DNA of 64,000 bases, from NCBI RefSeq assembly GCF_039839375.1, contig NZ_JBDOQU010000006.1, forward strand, positions 1 to 64,000, written 5' to 3'. Below the pieces are notes generated by a model, which did no database searches, had not been told where the DNA came from, and saw nothing but the letters and a program-made list of their open reading frames with translations. The stretch's first letter is position 1. Each line of letters begins with the position of its first letter. This DNA is from JBDOQU01 sp039839375. GTDB taxonomy: Bacteria; Pseudomonadota; Alphaproteobacteria; DSM-16000; Inquilinaceae. Of this stretch, positions 34,275 to 43,560 are shown piece after piece. The position numbers were made by a program, and so were the translations under genes.

Positions 34275-35378
34275 ATGGATCAGACATGCCCGCACCGAAC
34301 CCGGACGGCCCCCCCGGCCGGCGCTTGGGCGCGGTTCGCCGTCATTGTCGCCCTGACCCTGTGTGCATCGCCCGTCGCCTTCGCCCAGCAGGCCGAAGCG
34401 CCCTCGCCAACGTCCGGCGCGGCGAATCCCGGCCTCCCTGCGGACAATGCGGGGGAAGCGGGCGAACTGTCGCAAACAGCTTCCCCTTCACCGACTGAAA
34501 CCGCCGCCGATAATCAATCCGCGCCTGCGGCTGTGGAAGACGCGGCGGAGGCCACTGGGGACGCAGCCCCGCAACAACCCGATCCGCTCCTGCTCGACGA
34601 TCCCGCGACGCCGGTTCAGGATCCGCTCGCCACGCCCGAGCGCCGTGCGGATCTGCCCCATGACCTGTCGCCCTGGGGGATGTATATGGCGGCGGATTGG
34701 GTCGTGAAGAGCGTGATGATCGGGCTCATCTTCGCGAGCCTCGTCACATGGACCGTCTGGCTGGCGAAATCGCTGGAGTTGCTGGTGGCGAAAGCCCGCG
34801 TCCGCCGGGCGTTGAAGGCGATAACCGCCGCCGACAATCTCGATAGCGCCAGCCGCGCGCTTGACAAGCGCACCGACCCGGCGGCGTTGCTGGTGCGCGC
34901 CGCCGAGCATGAGTTGCGCCGATCGGCCCGCGCGCTGGACCATGCCGGCGCGCAGGGGCTGCTCCAGCGGGTTGCGTCGCACCTGTCGCGCATCGAGGCG
35001 CAGGCCGGCCGGCGCATGACGCGGGGCGCGGGCGTGCTGGCGACGATCGGCTCCACCGCCCCCTTCGTCGGCCTGTTCGGAACCGTATGGGGCATCATGA
35101 ACGCCTTCATCGGCATTTCCGAAGCGCAAACCACCAACCTGGCGGTGGTGGCGCCGGGCATCGCCGAGGCATTGCTGGCGACGGCGCTCGGGCTTGTCGC
35201 CGCGATCCCGGCGGTCGTCATCTACAACCTTTTCGCCAGGAGCATCACCGGCTACCGGCAATTGCTCGCCGACGCTTCCGCCGGCGTCGAACGGCTGATC
35301 AGCCGCGACCTCGACTATCGCAAGGCGCCGCCCCCGGAGGCGGACGGACGATCCATGGTCGCCAGGGCCGCGGAGTAG
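34275..35378 (+). CDS. exbB: ExbB: TonB-system proton channel subunit
   Basis: 367 aa, longer than E. coli ExbB because of an N-terminal signal (about 15-38) and an acidic Pro/Ala-rich periplasmic stretch (about 40-120). The MotA/TolQ/ExbB core is at about 130-350, with GAGVLATIGSTAPFVGLFGTVWGIMNAF and LLATALGLVAAIPAVVIYN. With ExbD and TonB it couples proton flow to outer-membrane receptor uptake. A Fur-like dyad lies just upstream, fitting iron control. Confidence 0.93.
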   Translation: MDQTCPHRTRTAPPAGAWARFAVIVALTLCASPVAFAQQAEAPSPTSGAANPGLPADNAGEAGELSQTASPSPTETAADNQSAPAAVEDAAEATGDAAPQQPDPLLLDDPATPVQDPLATPERRADLPHDLSPWGMYMAADWVVKSVMIGLIFASLVTWTVWLAKSLELLVAKARVRRALKAITAADNLDSASRALDKRTDPAALLVRAAEHELRRSARALDHAGAQGLLQRVASHLSRIEAQAGRRMTRGAGVLATIGSTAPFVGLFGTVWGIMNAFIGISEAQTTNLAVVAPGIAEALLATALGLVAAIPAVVIYNLFARSITGYRQLLADASAGVERLISRDLDYRKAPPPEADGRSMVARAAE

Positions 35379-35382
35379 CAAG

Positions 35383-35874
35383 ATGGCCGGAAGCCTGAAC
35401 GCCAGCGACGAGCGCGACGATCTGGTGGAAAACCATGAGATCAACGTCACGCCCTTTATCGACGTGATGCTCGTCCTGTTGATCATCTTCATGGTCGCGG
35501 CGCCGCTTGCCACCGTCGACATCGCCGTCGACCTGCCCTCCTCGACCGCCGAGGCGCAGCCGCGTCCCGACGAACCGGTCTATCTGACGTTGAAGCAGGA
35601 TCTGTCGCTGGCGGTCGGCGACGATCCGGTGGCGCGGGATATGCTGGGCGCCGCGCTCGAGCGCGTCACCGATGGCGACCGCGAAGCCCGGATCTTCCTG
35701 CGTGCGGATCAATCGGTCAGCTATCACGATCTCATGGAGCTGATGAACCTGCTGCGCGATGCCGGCCATCTCAAGATCGCGCTCGTTGGCTTGGAGACGG
35801 TTCCGGCCACGGCCGACGAGGGCAGGGCTGCCGACCGGCCGTCGTCGCCCGGCCCGGCGGACACCGCGCGATGA
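35383..35874 (+). CDS. exbD: ExbD: TonB-system accessory subunit
   Basis: 163 aa. N-terminal cytoplasmic tail, one membrane helix with the essential Asp (INVTPFIDVMLVLLIIFMVAAP), then a periplasmic domain to about residue 145. Starts 4 bp after exbB and overlaps tonB by 4 bp. The C-terminal 20 residues are a low-complexity tail. Confidence 0.94.
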   Translation: MAGSLNASDERDDLVENHEINVTPFIDVMLVLLIIFMVAAPLATVDIAVDLPSSTAEAQPRPDEPVYLTLKQDLSLAVGDDPVARDMLGAALERVTDGDREARIFLRADQSVSYHDLMELMNLLRDAGHLKIALVGLETVPATADEGRAADRPSSPGPADTAR

Positions 35875-36863
35875 CGGGCATGGGCGACATTGTCCACGCC
35901 CCCGACTTCGGCCGACTTTCATGGCGCGAGGGGGCGCTATGGGGCGTCGCCGGAGTAGCGATCCTCTGCGCGCATCTGAGCGCCGCGGCATGGATGTTGC
36001 GGGAACCGTCCTCGCCGCCGCGCGGCGCCGCGCCCGCCGCCATCATGGTCGAACTTGCCCCGGCGCCTGTCGTTCCTGCAACCGAGAGGTCGAACCCCGT
36101 CGCCGAGCCGATTCCGGCCGAGGATGTCCCTGAGGAGCAGGTCGAGACTGTCCGGGCGCCGGCGGAAGAACCCGTCGTCGAGCCGGAGCCCGAACCGCTG
36201 GCCGATATCCCGGCGGAGATCATGGAGCCCGTGCCGGAACCTCCTCCGCCGGAGGAGGTCGTCCAGGAACCGGAAATCGTGGAGCCGCCGCCCGAAGAAC
36301 CGCCGCAAGAACCTGTCGAGGAAGCTGTCGAAGAGCCGGCACAGCCGGCGGAGGAGCAGATCGCCGCGCTGCCGCCGGAGCCCGCACAGTCACTTCCGGC
36401 CATCGATCCGCCGCCGCCGCAGGTCAAGCCGGCCCCGCCGCCGCCCGAGCCCGTGGCACCGCCTGTTACGCCGGCTCCGGTCGCTTCCCCGCCCCCGCAA
36501 CCAGCGCCCGCCCCGGCCCCGGTCCCCGCCCCCGCCCCGGCGGCTGTCGAGACGGGAACTCCCACCAATGACGGGCGGCGCATGGACTATGCCGCAGCGC
36601 TGAGCGCCTGGCTGGAGAGGTACAAGGAGTATCCCCGCCGCGCGCAGAGCCGCCGTTACGAAGGCATCGCGACGCTGCGCTTCACCGTCGACCGTCAGGG
36701 CAACGTCCTGTCCTACCGGATCGACGAAAGCTCCGGCCACGCCGCGCTGGACCGCGCGGTGGAGGAGATGATCGAACGCGCCCAGCCCCTCCCCCCAATG
36801 CCGGAGGAAATCACGACGGCGCAGATGGAGGTTGTCCTGCCGGTGGCCTTCCGGCTGCAGTGA
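35871..36863 (+). CDS. tonB: TonB energy-transducing protein
   Basis: 330 aa. One N-terminal membrane helix (about 24-42), a long periplasm-spanning Pro/Glu-rich region (about 60-230) rich in PEP/PPP runs, and the C-terminal TonB domain (about 240-330: WLERYKEYPRRAQSRRYEGIATLRFTVD..G, Y/P motif intact). Third gene of exbB-exbD-tonB. No TonB-dependent receptor is in the window, so it likely serves receptors elsewhere. Confidence 0.94.
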   Translation: MTGMGDIVHAPDFGRLSWREGALWGVAGVAILCAHLSAAAWMLREPSSPPRGAAPAAIMVELAPAPVVPATERSNPVAEPIPAEDVPEEQVETVRAPAEEPVVEPEPEPLADIPAEIMEPVPEPPPPEEVVQEPEIVEPPPEEPPQEPVEEAVEEPAQPAEEQIAALPPEPAQSLPAIDPPPPQVKPAPPPPEPVAPPVTPAPVASPPPQPAPAPAPVPAPAPAAVETGTPTNDGRRMDYAAALSAWLERYKEYPRRAQSRRYEGIATLRFTVDRQGNVLSYRIDESSGHAALDRAVEEMIERAQPLPPMPEEITTAQMEVVLPVAFRLQ

Positions 36864-36884
36864 TGGGCCGAACGGACGAGAGAA

Positions 36885-37163
36885 TTCCTCACCTTGAGCC
36901 TGTCGAAAGGTGTGTGTCCACATGGTTCGACAGGCTCACCATGAGGAGATGAGGGCGAAGTTTCCCATTCCTGCTCATTCCGGACTTGATCCGGAATCCA
37001 TAGGCTCTCACCGCTTCACCGGCGGCGAGAACCGGGCGCGATCCTGGTATCCGTCGACACCGCATGGATGCTGGATCAAGTCCAGCATGACAGTTTCTTT
37101 TGGAACGCATCCTCACCTTGAGCCTGTCGAAAGGTGTAGGCACGCATGGTTTCGACAAGGGCA
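36885..37163. repeat. Composite palindromic repeat, locus 3 of 4 (A-B-B'-A')
   Basis: Fills the gap between converging tonB and the importer ATPase gene. A at about 36887-36946 (CTTGAGCCTGTCGAAAGG..TTCGACAGGCTCACCATGAG), B at 36974-37000 (CATTCCGGACTTGATCCGGAAT), B' at 37066-37091 (ATGCTGGATCAAGTCCAGCAT), A' at about 37110-37160. Mirror order with the inverted B pair in the centre. Confidence 0.8.
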
Positions 37164-37164
37164 A

Positions 37165-38835
37165 TCACCCTGCCGCCAGACGGTCGGCGTCCACCGCGTG
37201 GCGGTTGCGCAGGCGGAAGCCGCCGCCGGGCATCGGCTCCAGCGCGGGGATGGCGGAGAGCAGGCGGCGGGTGTAGGGGTGTTCCGGCCGGTCGAACACG
37301 GCATCGCGCGGGCCGCTTTCCACGATCTTCCCGTGCTGCATGACCAGCACCCGGTCGGCCACCTGCTCCACCGCGCCCAGATCGTGTGAGATGAACAGGC
37401 AGGCGAAGCCGTACTGCCGCTGGAGGCGCGCGAAAAGCTCCAGGATCTGCTTCTGGACAGTCATGTCCAGCGCCGACACCGGCTCATCCGCGATAATGAA
37501 GGAAGGTTTCCGCACGATCGCGCGGGCGATCGCCACACGCTGACGCTGGCCGCCCGAAAGCTGGTGGGGGAAGCGGTCTGCATAGCCGTCATCCAGCCCC
37601 ACCTCCGCCAGCACTTCGCTGACCCGCCGTTGCTTCGCCGTCGCGTCGAGGCCCTGCTGATGGCGCAGCGCTTCCGCGACGATCGCGCCGACGCGCATCC
37701 GCGGGTCCAGCGAGGAATAGGGATCCTGGAAGATGATCTGGCAGCCGGCGCGGAAGTTGGCCACACGGTCCCTGCCGCCCCCGAAGGGATCGACGCCGTC
37801 GAACAGCACGCCGCCGCCGCTCGGCTTCACCAGCCCGATGATCGACCGGCCGAGCGTGGTCTTGCCCGACCCGCTGCCGCCGACCACGGCCACCGTCTCT
37901 CCCGGCAGGACGGCCAGGCTGACGCCGTCGACCGCGCGCTTGCCCGGCTCCTTCCCGAACATCCGGCGGCGGCCCGGATAGTCGACGGTCATATCCCGCA
38001 CCTCGACGATCGGCGACTCCGTCCGGGACGCCGGCCGGGCGGGCTGCCGCCTGGGCATCGCGTCCAGCAGCTTGCGCGTGTAGTCGTGGCGCGGGGACAG
38101 CAATATGTCCTCCGTCCGCCCCTGCTCCACCACCTCGCCCTGATGCATGACGACAACCTTGTCGGCGTAGCGCGCCACCATCGAAAGGTCGTGACTGATA
38201 AGAAGGATGGCCGTGCCGTTCTCCCGAGTCAGCTCGACCATCAGTTCCAGCACGTCGCGCTGCACCAGCGCGTCGAGCGCCGTCGTAGGCTCGTCGGCGA
38301 CCAGCAGCGCCGGCTTCAGCAGCATGACGGAGGCCAGCATGATGCGCTGGCGCATGCCGCCGGAGAACTGGTGGGGGAAAGCCTTCAGGCATTTCTCGCC
38401 CTCCGCGATGCCGACGCGATCCAGCATGGCGAGGATGCGCGCCTTGCGCTCGGCGGGCTTCAGCTTCGTATGGAGCTTCAGCCCTTCCTCCAACTGACGG
38501 CCGATCGTCAGGGCCGGGTTGAGGGAGGTCATCGGTTCCTGAAAGACCATGCCGATGCGCGCCCCGCGGACGGAGCGGATCGACCGTGCGGTCATGCCTG
38601 AGAGGTCCTGGCCGCCGAATGTCACCTGCCCGCCCGTCGCTGCGACCGGCGAAGGCAGGAGGTCGAGGACGGCGCGGGCGACCATCGTCTTGCCGCTGCC
38701 CGACTCCCCGACCAGGGCGACGATCTCCCCCGGGCTGACGGTGAAGCTGACATCCCGTGCGATGGAGAGCGCCGGCCGGACGCCGAGATCGAGGTTCCGG
38801 ACATCCAGCAGGATGTCGTCGCGACGGGCGGTCAT
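37165..38835 (-). CDS. Dipeptide/oligopeptide-type ABC ATPase, fused DppD-DppF
   Basis: 556 aa from the ATG at 38835; the longer frame would run into the permease gene. Two complete ATPase halves: first with GESGSGKT, FSGGMRQRIMLA and LLVADEPTTALD, second with GGSGSGKT, LSGGQRQRVAIAR and FIIADEPVSALD, each with an oligopeptide-transporter C-terminal extension (QGEVVEQGRTEDILLSPRHDYTRKLL). Such DppD-DppF fusions are common in alphaproteobacteria. Start overlaps the permease stop by one base. Confidence 0.94.
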   Translation of the reverse strand: MTARRDDILLDVRNLDLGVRPALSIARDVSFTVSPGEIVALVGESGSGKTMVARAVLDLLPSPVAATGGQVTFGGQDLSGMTARSIRSVRGARIGMVFQEPMTSLNPALTIGRQLEEGLKLHTKLKPAERKARILAMLDRVGIAEGEKCLKAFPHQFSGGMRQRIMLASVMLLKPALLVADEPTTALDALVQRDVLELMVELTRENGTAILLISHDLSMVARYADKVVVMHQGEVVEQGRTEDILLSPRHDYTRKLLDAMPRRQPARPASRTESPIVEVRDMTVDYPGRRRMFGKEPGKRAVDGVSLAVLPGETVAVVGGSGSGKTTLGRSIIGLVKPSGGGVLFDGVDPFGGGRDRVANFRAGCQIIFQDPYSSLDPRMRVGAIVAEALRHQQGLDATAKQRRVSEVLAEVGLDDGYADRFPHQLSGGQRQRVAIARAIVRKPSFIIADEPVSALDMTVQKQILELFARLQRQYGFACLFISHDLGAVEQVADRVLVMQHGKIVESGPRDAVFDRPEHPYTRRLLSAIPALEPMPGGGFRLRNRHAVDADRLAAG

Positions 38836-39656
38836 CAGCGCATCCTCGGGTCGAGCCTGTCGCGCAGGGCGTCGCCCAGCAGGTTGACGCCCAGCAGGGT
38901 CAGGGAGATGCAGAGGCCGGGGAAGATGCCGAGCCATACCGCCTGGGAAATGAAGGGCCGGCTACCGGCCAGCATGTTGCCCCAGGTCGGCGCGGGCGGC
39001 GGCACGCCCAGGCCGAGGAAGCTGAGCGCGCTTTCCGCCAGCAGGATCCAGCCGAACATGCTGGTGCCCAGCACGATCAGCGGGGCGATGCAGTTGGGCA
39101 GGATGTGGCGGCCCATGGTGAACGTCTCGGAATTCCCCATGATTCGCGACGCCTCCACGAACTCCCGCTCCCGGAGGGACAGCACGGTCGACCGCACCAC
39201 CCGGACGACAGATGGGGTGTAGGCCAGCGCCAGGGCGAGGATGATGCCGTATTCGTTCGCGCCGAGGACGGCGAGCAGGCCGAGCGCCAGCAACATCCCC
39301 GGGAAGGCCAGCAGCGCGTCGTTGAACGCCATGACGAAACGATCGAACCAGCCCCTGAAATAGCCGGTCGCGACGCCGATAAGCGTTCCGGCGGCCAGCG
39401 CGCTGATGACGGTGAGGAAGCTGATCCAGGCGCTGGTCGACGCGCCGGCCAGAAGGCGGCTCAGCACGTCGCGCCCGAATTCGTCGGCGCCCAGCCAATG
39501 GTCCGGTCCGGGCGGGGCCAGCCGCGCCTGGAAATCGATCGCCAGCGGATCGTAGGGCGTCCAGGCGATGCCGAAGATCGCCGCCGTCAGCAAAGCGCCG
39601 ATGAGGACGCCGCCGAGGATCGCGTTCGGGGCGAGGCCGAAGATTCGGATGTTCAT
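38835..39656 (-). CDS. Peptide-type ABC permease, DppC-like
   Basis: 273 aa from the ATG at 39656, which overlaps the DppB-type stop by 4 bp. Six membrane helices; BPD_transp loop EFVEASRIMGNSETFTMGRHILPN. DppC-specific N-terminal motif DPLAIDFQARLAPPGPDHWLGADEFGRDVLSR. Works with the next permease and the fused ATPase. Confidence 0.93.
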   Translation of the reverse strand: MNIRIFGLAPNAILGGVLIGALLTAAIFGIAWTPYDPLAIDFQARLAPPGPDHWLGADEFGRDVLSRLLAGASTSAWISFLTVISALAAGTLIGVATGYFRGWFDRFVMAFNDALLAFPGMLLALGLLAVLGANEYGIILALALAYTPSVVRVVRSTVLSLREREFVEASRIMGNSETFTMGRHILPNCIAPLIVLGTSMFGWILLAESALSFLGLGVPPPAPTWGNMLAGSRPFISQAVWLGIFPGLCISLTLLGVNLLGDALRDRLDPRMR

Positions 39657-40594
39657 TCCGTCACCGTCGGGTCGAAGATGGGGTAGAACAGGTCGACAAT
39701 CAGATTGATGACGACGTAGAGCCCGGCGATGAACAGCAGGCATCCCTGGATGACGGGATAGTCGCGGGCATAGATCGCGTCGACCAGCAGCCGGCCGAGG
39801 CCGGGAATGGTGAAGACCGTCTCCACCACCGCGATCCCGCCAAGCAGGCTGCCGAGGATCAGGCCGATCAGCGTCCAGGTGGGCGCGAAGGCGTTCGGGA
39901 AGGCGTGCCGCCACATCACGGCGGATTCCGACAGGCCCTTGGCGCGGGCATGGGTGATGTAGTCCAGCCGGAGGACCTCCAGCGTGCTGGCGCGGGCCAT
40001 CCGCGCGACGACGCCGGATTCCACCATCACCAGCGTCGCGACCGGCATGATCATGTAGAGCATCGCTGAGCCGAAATCCTCCTGGAAGGAAACGTAGCCG
40101 ACGACGGGCAGCCAGCCCAGCTTGAGGCCGAACAGCAGCAGAAGCAGCAGTCCCAGCCAGAAGCTGGGGATGGAGAGCAGCAGCGTCGCGCCACCGATGA
40201 TGGCTAGATCGCCCAGACTGTCCTGCCGCCATGCCGCGATCATGCCGGCGGGAACGGCGATCAGGCTGGCCAGCACCACGGCGACGAGGACGATCGTGGC
40301 GCTGACGGCGAAGCGGTCGAGGATCAGCGGCCCGACCTCTTGGCCGGTGCTGATCGAGGTTCCGAGATCGCCCTGGAGCACCTGGCCCAGCCAGATCGCG
40401 AACTGCACCGGCAGCGGCCGGTCGAGACCGAAGGAGGCGCGGAGGGATGCCAGGCTGTCGGGATCGGCCATGTCGCCCAGCATCAGCATCGCCGGATCGC
40501 CGGGGATGAGACGGATGAGGACAAAGACCGAAACCGCGACCAGCAGCAGCGTCGGTATGGCCATCGCGATCCGCGTCAGCGCAAACCTCAGCAT
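39653..40594 (-). CDS. Peptide-type ABC permease, DppB-like
   Basis: 313 aa, six helices. N-terminal RLIPGDPAMLMLG and the BPD loop LDYITHARAKGLSESAVMWRHAFPNA are typical of DppB. Starts 33 bp after the binding-protein gene. Forms the import channel with the DppC-like protein. Confidence 0.94.
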   Translation of the reverse strand: MLRFALTRIAMAIPTLLLVAVSVFVLIRLIPGDPAMLMLGDMADPDSLASLRASFGLDRPLPVQFAIWLGQVLQGDLGTSISTGQEVGPLILDRFAVSATIVLVAVVLASLIAVPAGMIAAWRQDSLGDLAIIGGATLLLSIPSFWLGLLLLLLFGLKLGWLPVVGYVSFQEDFGSAMLYMIMPVATLVMVESGVVARMARASTLEVLRLDYITHARAKGLSESAVMWRHAFPNAFAPTWTLIGLILGSLLGGIAVVETVFTIPGLGRLLVDAIYARDYPVIQGCLLFIAGLYVVINLIVDLFYPIFDPTVTE

Positions 40595-40627
40595 GGGAAA
40601 CCCTCCGCTTCCTTCAGGTAATCCGCC

Positions 40628-42196
40628 TTATTCGCCGAGGCTCACGCCCCAGAGGCGCGGCTTGCTGGCCGGCCAGGGCTGGTACCCTTCCACCGCGTCG
40701 GAGTAGGCGGCGACCTCCGCGCCGTTGTAGAGCATGATCAGCGGAACGTCGGCGATGAACATGCGGTGCAACTCGTCGAACAGCGCCTGACGTTCGGCGG
40801 GATCGGAGATCGCCATGGCCTCGCGCAGCAGCGCCTGGGCCTCCGGGTTATCCCACGCCTTGCGCGGCTGTTCGTCCTTGTCGCCCATCACCGCCTCGAA
40901 GCTGAGGGCGGGATCGAACCGGGCCGAATAGGGGAACGCCATCATCTGGTAGTTGCCGGAGGTGTAGGCGTCGAGCTGGGTGCCCCATTCCAGCACCTCA
41001 AGCTTGGCGTTGATGCCGGCGGCCTGGAGCATCGCCTGGGCGTAAACCGCCGTGTCGTAGCTGCTGGGGTATCGGGTGTTCGTCAGCATGACGATCTCCT
41101 CCCCCTCATACCCTGCCTCCTCCAGCAGCGTCTCGACCCGCGCCGGATCGTAGGTGAAGCCCTGCTGCTGGACCTCCGTATGGTAGGAGGACGCCGACGG
41201 CACGATCGAGTTGTTCGCCTCCGCATTGCCGTTGGTCACGGCGGCCACGATCTGCGGGATGTCGAGCGCGGTGGCGATCGCCTCCCTCAGCGCCGGGTCG
41301 TCCATCATGGGATCGCGCGTCTGGAACAGGATGACGTTGGTGCCCATGGTCGGCGAGGTCGCCATCTCTATGCCTTCGGCGGCCGAAAGCTCGTCCTGGT
41401 CGGCGCTGCTGATGTCCGGGATGATGTCGACGTCCCCCGCCAGAAGCGCGGCCTTGGCGGCCGAAGGATCGGGGATGATGACGAACTCCACGGCATCGAC
41501 CAGCACTTCCTTGCCGCCGGTATAGCCGTCCCGCTCGCCCTCGCGGGAGACGTAGCCGTCGAACTTCTCGACCGTGATCGACTGGCCATGCCGCCATTCG
41601 CCCAGCGTGAACGGGCCGGTGCCGATCGGCTCCACCCACGTCCCGTCCTCAGCGACGGAATCGGGATGGATGATGGCCGAACCGCCGCAATCGGTCCGCG
41701 CCATGATGTCGAGGAAGAGGGCGCTGGGCTGGTTGAGCGTGAAGACGACCGTCATGTCGTCCGGCGCCTCGATCGATTCGATCTTCAGCCCCTTGCTGCC
41801 ATCCAGGTCCGGCAGGCACCGCCACTCGGTGGCGGGATCGAGATAGCGCTCCCAGCTCCACAGCACCTCGGCTGAGGTCAGGGGCTCGCCATTATGGAAG
41901 ACGACGTCGTTGCGCAGGTGGAAGGTGTAGGTCAGGCCGTCGTCGGACATCTCCACACTTTCCGCCAGGAGCGGGCCGACCGTGAGGTCTTCCCGATAGG
42001 CGACCAGCCCTTCCACCGTGTGAAGGATGACCGCGTCGGTGTTGTCGTCGCGGTTGCTGCCGGGGGTGGTGCTCCTGATATCCGCGTTGTACGCGACGCG
42101 GAGCGTGGTTTCCTGCGCCGCCGCGGGGCCGCAGAGGAAGCCGGCGGCGAGGATCGTCGCCGCGCCATAAGACAGGATCATACGCATCTTGGTCAT
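40628..42196 (-). CDS. Extracellular solute-binding protein, family 5
   Basis: 522 aa with a signal peptide (about 1-27, CGPAAA-QE). SBP_bac_5 pattern: GLVAYREDLTVGPLLAESVEMSDDGLTYTFHLRNDVVFHNGEPLTSAEVLWSWER. The family binds peptides, nickel, opines or glutathione; ligand unassigned. It lies 51 bp downstream of the C45 hydrolase gene and leads the permease genes, suggesting uptake followed by deacylation inside the cell. Confidence 0.92.
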   Translation of the reverse strand: MTKMRMILSYGAATILAAGFLCGPAAAQETTLRVAYNADIRSTTPGSNRDDNTDAVILHTVEGLVAYREDLTVGPLLAESVEMSDDGLTYTFHLRNDVVFHNGEPLTSAEVLWSWERYLDPATEWRCLPDLDGSKGLKIESIEAPDDMTVVFTLNQPSALFLDIMARTDCGGSAIIHPDSVAEDGTWVEPIGTGPFTLGEWRHGQSITVEKFDGYVSREGERDGYTGGKEVLVDAVEFVIIPDPSAAKAALLAGDVDIIPDISSADQDELSAAEGIEMATSPTMGTNVILFQTRDPMMDDPALREAIATALDIPQIVAAVTNGNAEANNSIVPSASSYHTEVQQQGFTYDPARVETLLEEAGYEGEEIVMLTNTRYPSSYDTAVYAQAMLQAAGINAKLEVLEWGTQLDAYTSGNYQMMAFPYSARFDPALSFEAVMGDKDEQPRKAWDNPEAQALLREAMAISDPAERQALFDELHRMFIADVPLIMLYNGAEVAAYSDAVEGYQPWPASKPRLWGVSLGE

Positions 42197-42247
42197 TTCC
42201 TCCCATTTATGGATTTTGCGGATATCAGAGGGTCGTTGCCCCCTCGC

Positions 42248-43384
42248 CTATTCGGCCGCTTCCAGTTCCACCGGATCGTCGGCCAGCGAATAGCGTGTGA
42301 AGGTCCGGTTGATCGCGGGCAGCGGCGCCACCTCCATCACCCCCGTCTCCGGCTCCATGATGACCATGGCGACGGTGGCGGACAGGTTGCCCCGCGCGGT
42401 CGGACGCGGCGGACGGCAGACGGCGTAGGGCGTGGCGAAATCGTCGAAGAAGGCGGCCTTCAGATCCTCGGCCGTCAGCTTCCGCCCTTTGGCCTGGAGC
42501 AGTTCCCGCACCCGCCAGTCGCGATAGAAGCTGTCGGGCGTGCTGGGGATGCCCATATCCTTCAGCTTCGACAAGGCGACCGGGCTCAGCCAATGGTTGG
42601 CGTGGACGACCAGCCCGTCATCGGGATAGAGCGGGAAGGTCTCGTCCGGGGCGCATTCGAAATCGATGGCCCAGCCGCCGGACTGGCTTACGATCATGTT
42701 GTTGGCGCAGGCCTTCGGCGTGATCGCCACCGCGCGCATCGCCAGCGCCACATGCTGCTGCTCCAGCGCCTTGCGGCGGATCAGCGGCAGCGGCACGCCC
42801 CTGGTCTTGTAGTCGCGGTCGGATTCCAGATAGTTCGCGGTGATGGCGATTCCGGCGGCGTTCATGCCGCAACGGGCGAGACCGCCGGCTTCCGTGAAGG
42901 TCATGAAGTCGGGACCGTCATCGTTGGCGACGCGCAGCACGATCGCGGTTTCCGCGCATTTAGCCCGCCAGTCCCAGTTCTGTCCGTGGATCAGCCGCCC
43001 CGTCGCGCTGCGCGAAGGCAGGATGACCGCTCCGGTGCAGCCGTCCGGATCATCCTCCGGAATGCCGGTTTCAAGGCGCGCCATAGACACGATCTCGGTC
43101 CGGGCGTTGATCAGCACAACATGCTCGAAGGGTATATCGGCGCCTTCGGCGATGCCGCGCATCTCCTCAACATAATGCGCGCCGAAATCCTCCATCAGAG
43201 GCACGAAATCCGAGATCAGCCCGGCCGTCGCCCGCTCGTCCAGGCCCAGATCGGTGAGCTGACTGGCATAGATCTCCGCACTGATCCGCACCCTGTCCGC
43301 GGCGGCTTCGCCATATTGCCGGCCGCGTTCGCGCGGCGAGCCGCTGACGGAGACGAAGGGAAAGGATTGCGGCGCGATCGTCAT
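42248..43384 (-). CDS. C45-family autoproteolytic acyltransferase/hydrolase
   Basis: 378 aa. Ntn-hydrolase related to isopenicillin acyltransferase (peptidase family C45). The self-cleavage site G115-C116-T117 (DGCTGAV) matches the G-C-T of the family, freeing Cys116 as nucleophile. Also typical: HGQNWDW and TEAGGLARCGMNAAGIAI. No signal peptide, so cytoplasmic. The family cleaves or moves acyl groups on amides and peptides; the natural substrate is open. First gene of the operon with the Dpp-type importer, divergent from a GntR regulator. Confidence 0.9.
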   Translation of the reverse strand: MTIAPQSFPFVSVSGSPRERGRQYGEAAADRVRISAEIYASQLTDLGLDERATAGLISDFVPLMEDFGAHYVEEMRGIAEGADIPFEHVVLINARTEIVSMARLETGIPEDDPDGCTGAVILPSRSATGRLIHGQNWDWRAKCAETAIVLRVANDDGPDFMTFTEAGGLARCGMNAAGIAITANYLESDRDYKTRGVPLPLIRRKALEQQHVALAMRAVAITPKACANNMIVSQSGGWAIDFECAPDETFPLYPDDGLVVHANHWLSPVALSKLKDMGIPSTPDSFYRDWRVRELLQAKGRKLTAEDLKAAFFDDFATPYAVCRPPRPTARGNLSATVAMVIMEPETGVMEVAPLPAINRTFTRYSLADDPVELEAAE

Positions 43385-43424
43385 GGAATGCCTTCGGAAG
43401 CAGATTCGATGCCCTGATCGTAGT

Positions 43425-43448
43425 GTGTTTTGATCAATGAAAAAACAC
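43425..43448. promoter_or_regulatory. Dyad in the C45/GntR divergent promoter region
   Basis: GTGTTTT-N10-AAAACAC at 43425-43448 in an A/T-rich stretch, about 40 bp before the hydrolase start. A possible binding site for the divergent GntR regulator. Confidence 0.4.
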
Positions 43449-43560
43449 CTTTCGTGGACAAAAATCTATTATCTTGAGATTTCAGAGAGTTAAAGTGCCG
43501 ATTGGGCAGCAACGCATCGCTGAGGTAAGGTGCGCTCGGCAACCAGCGGAGGAAGGTCAG

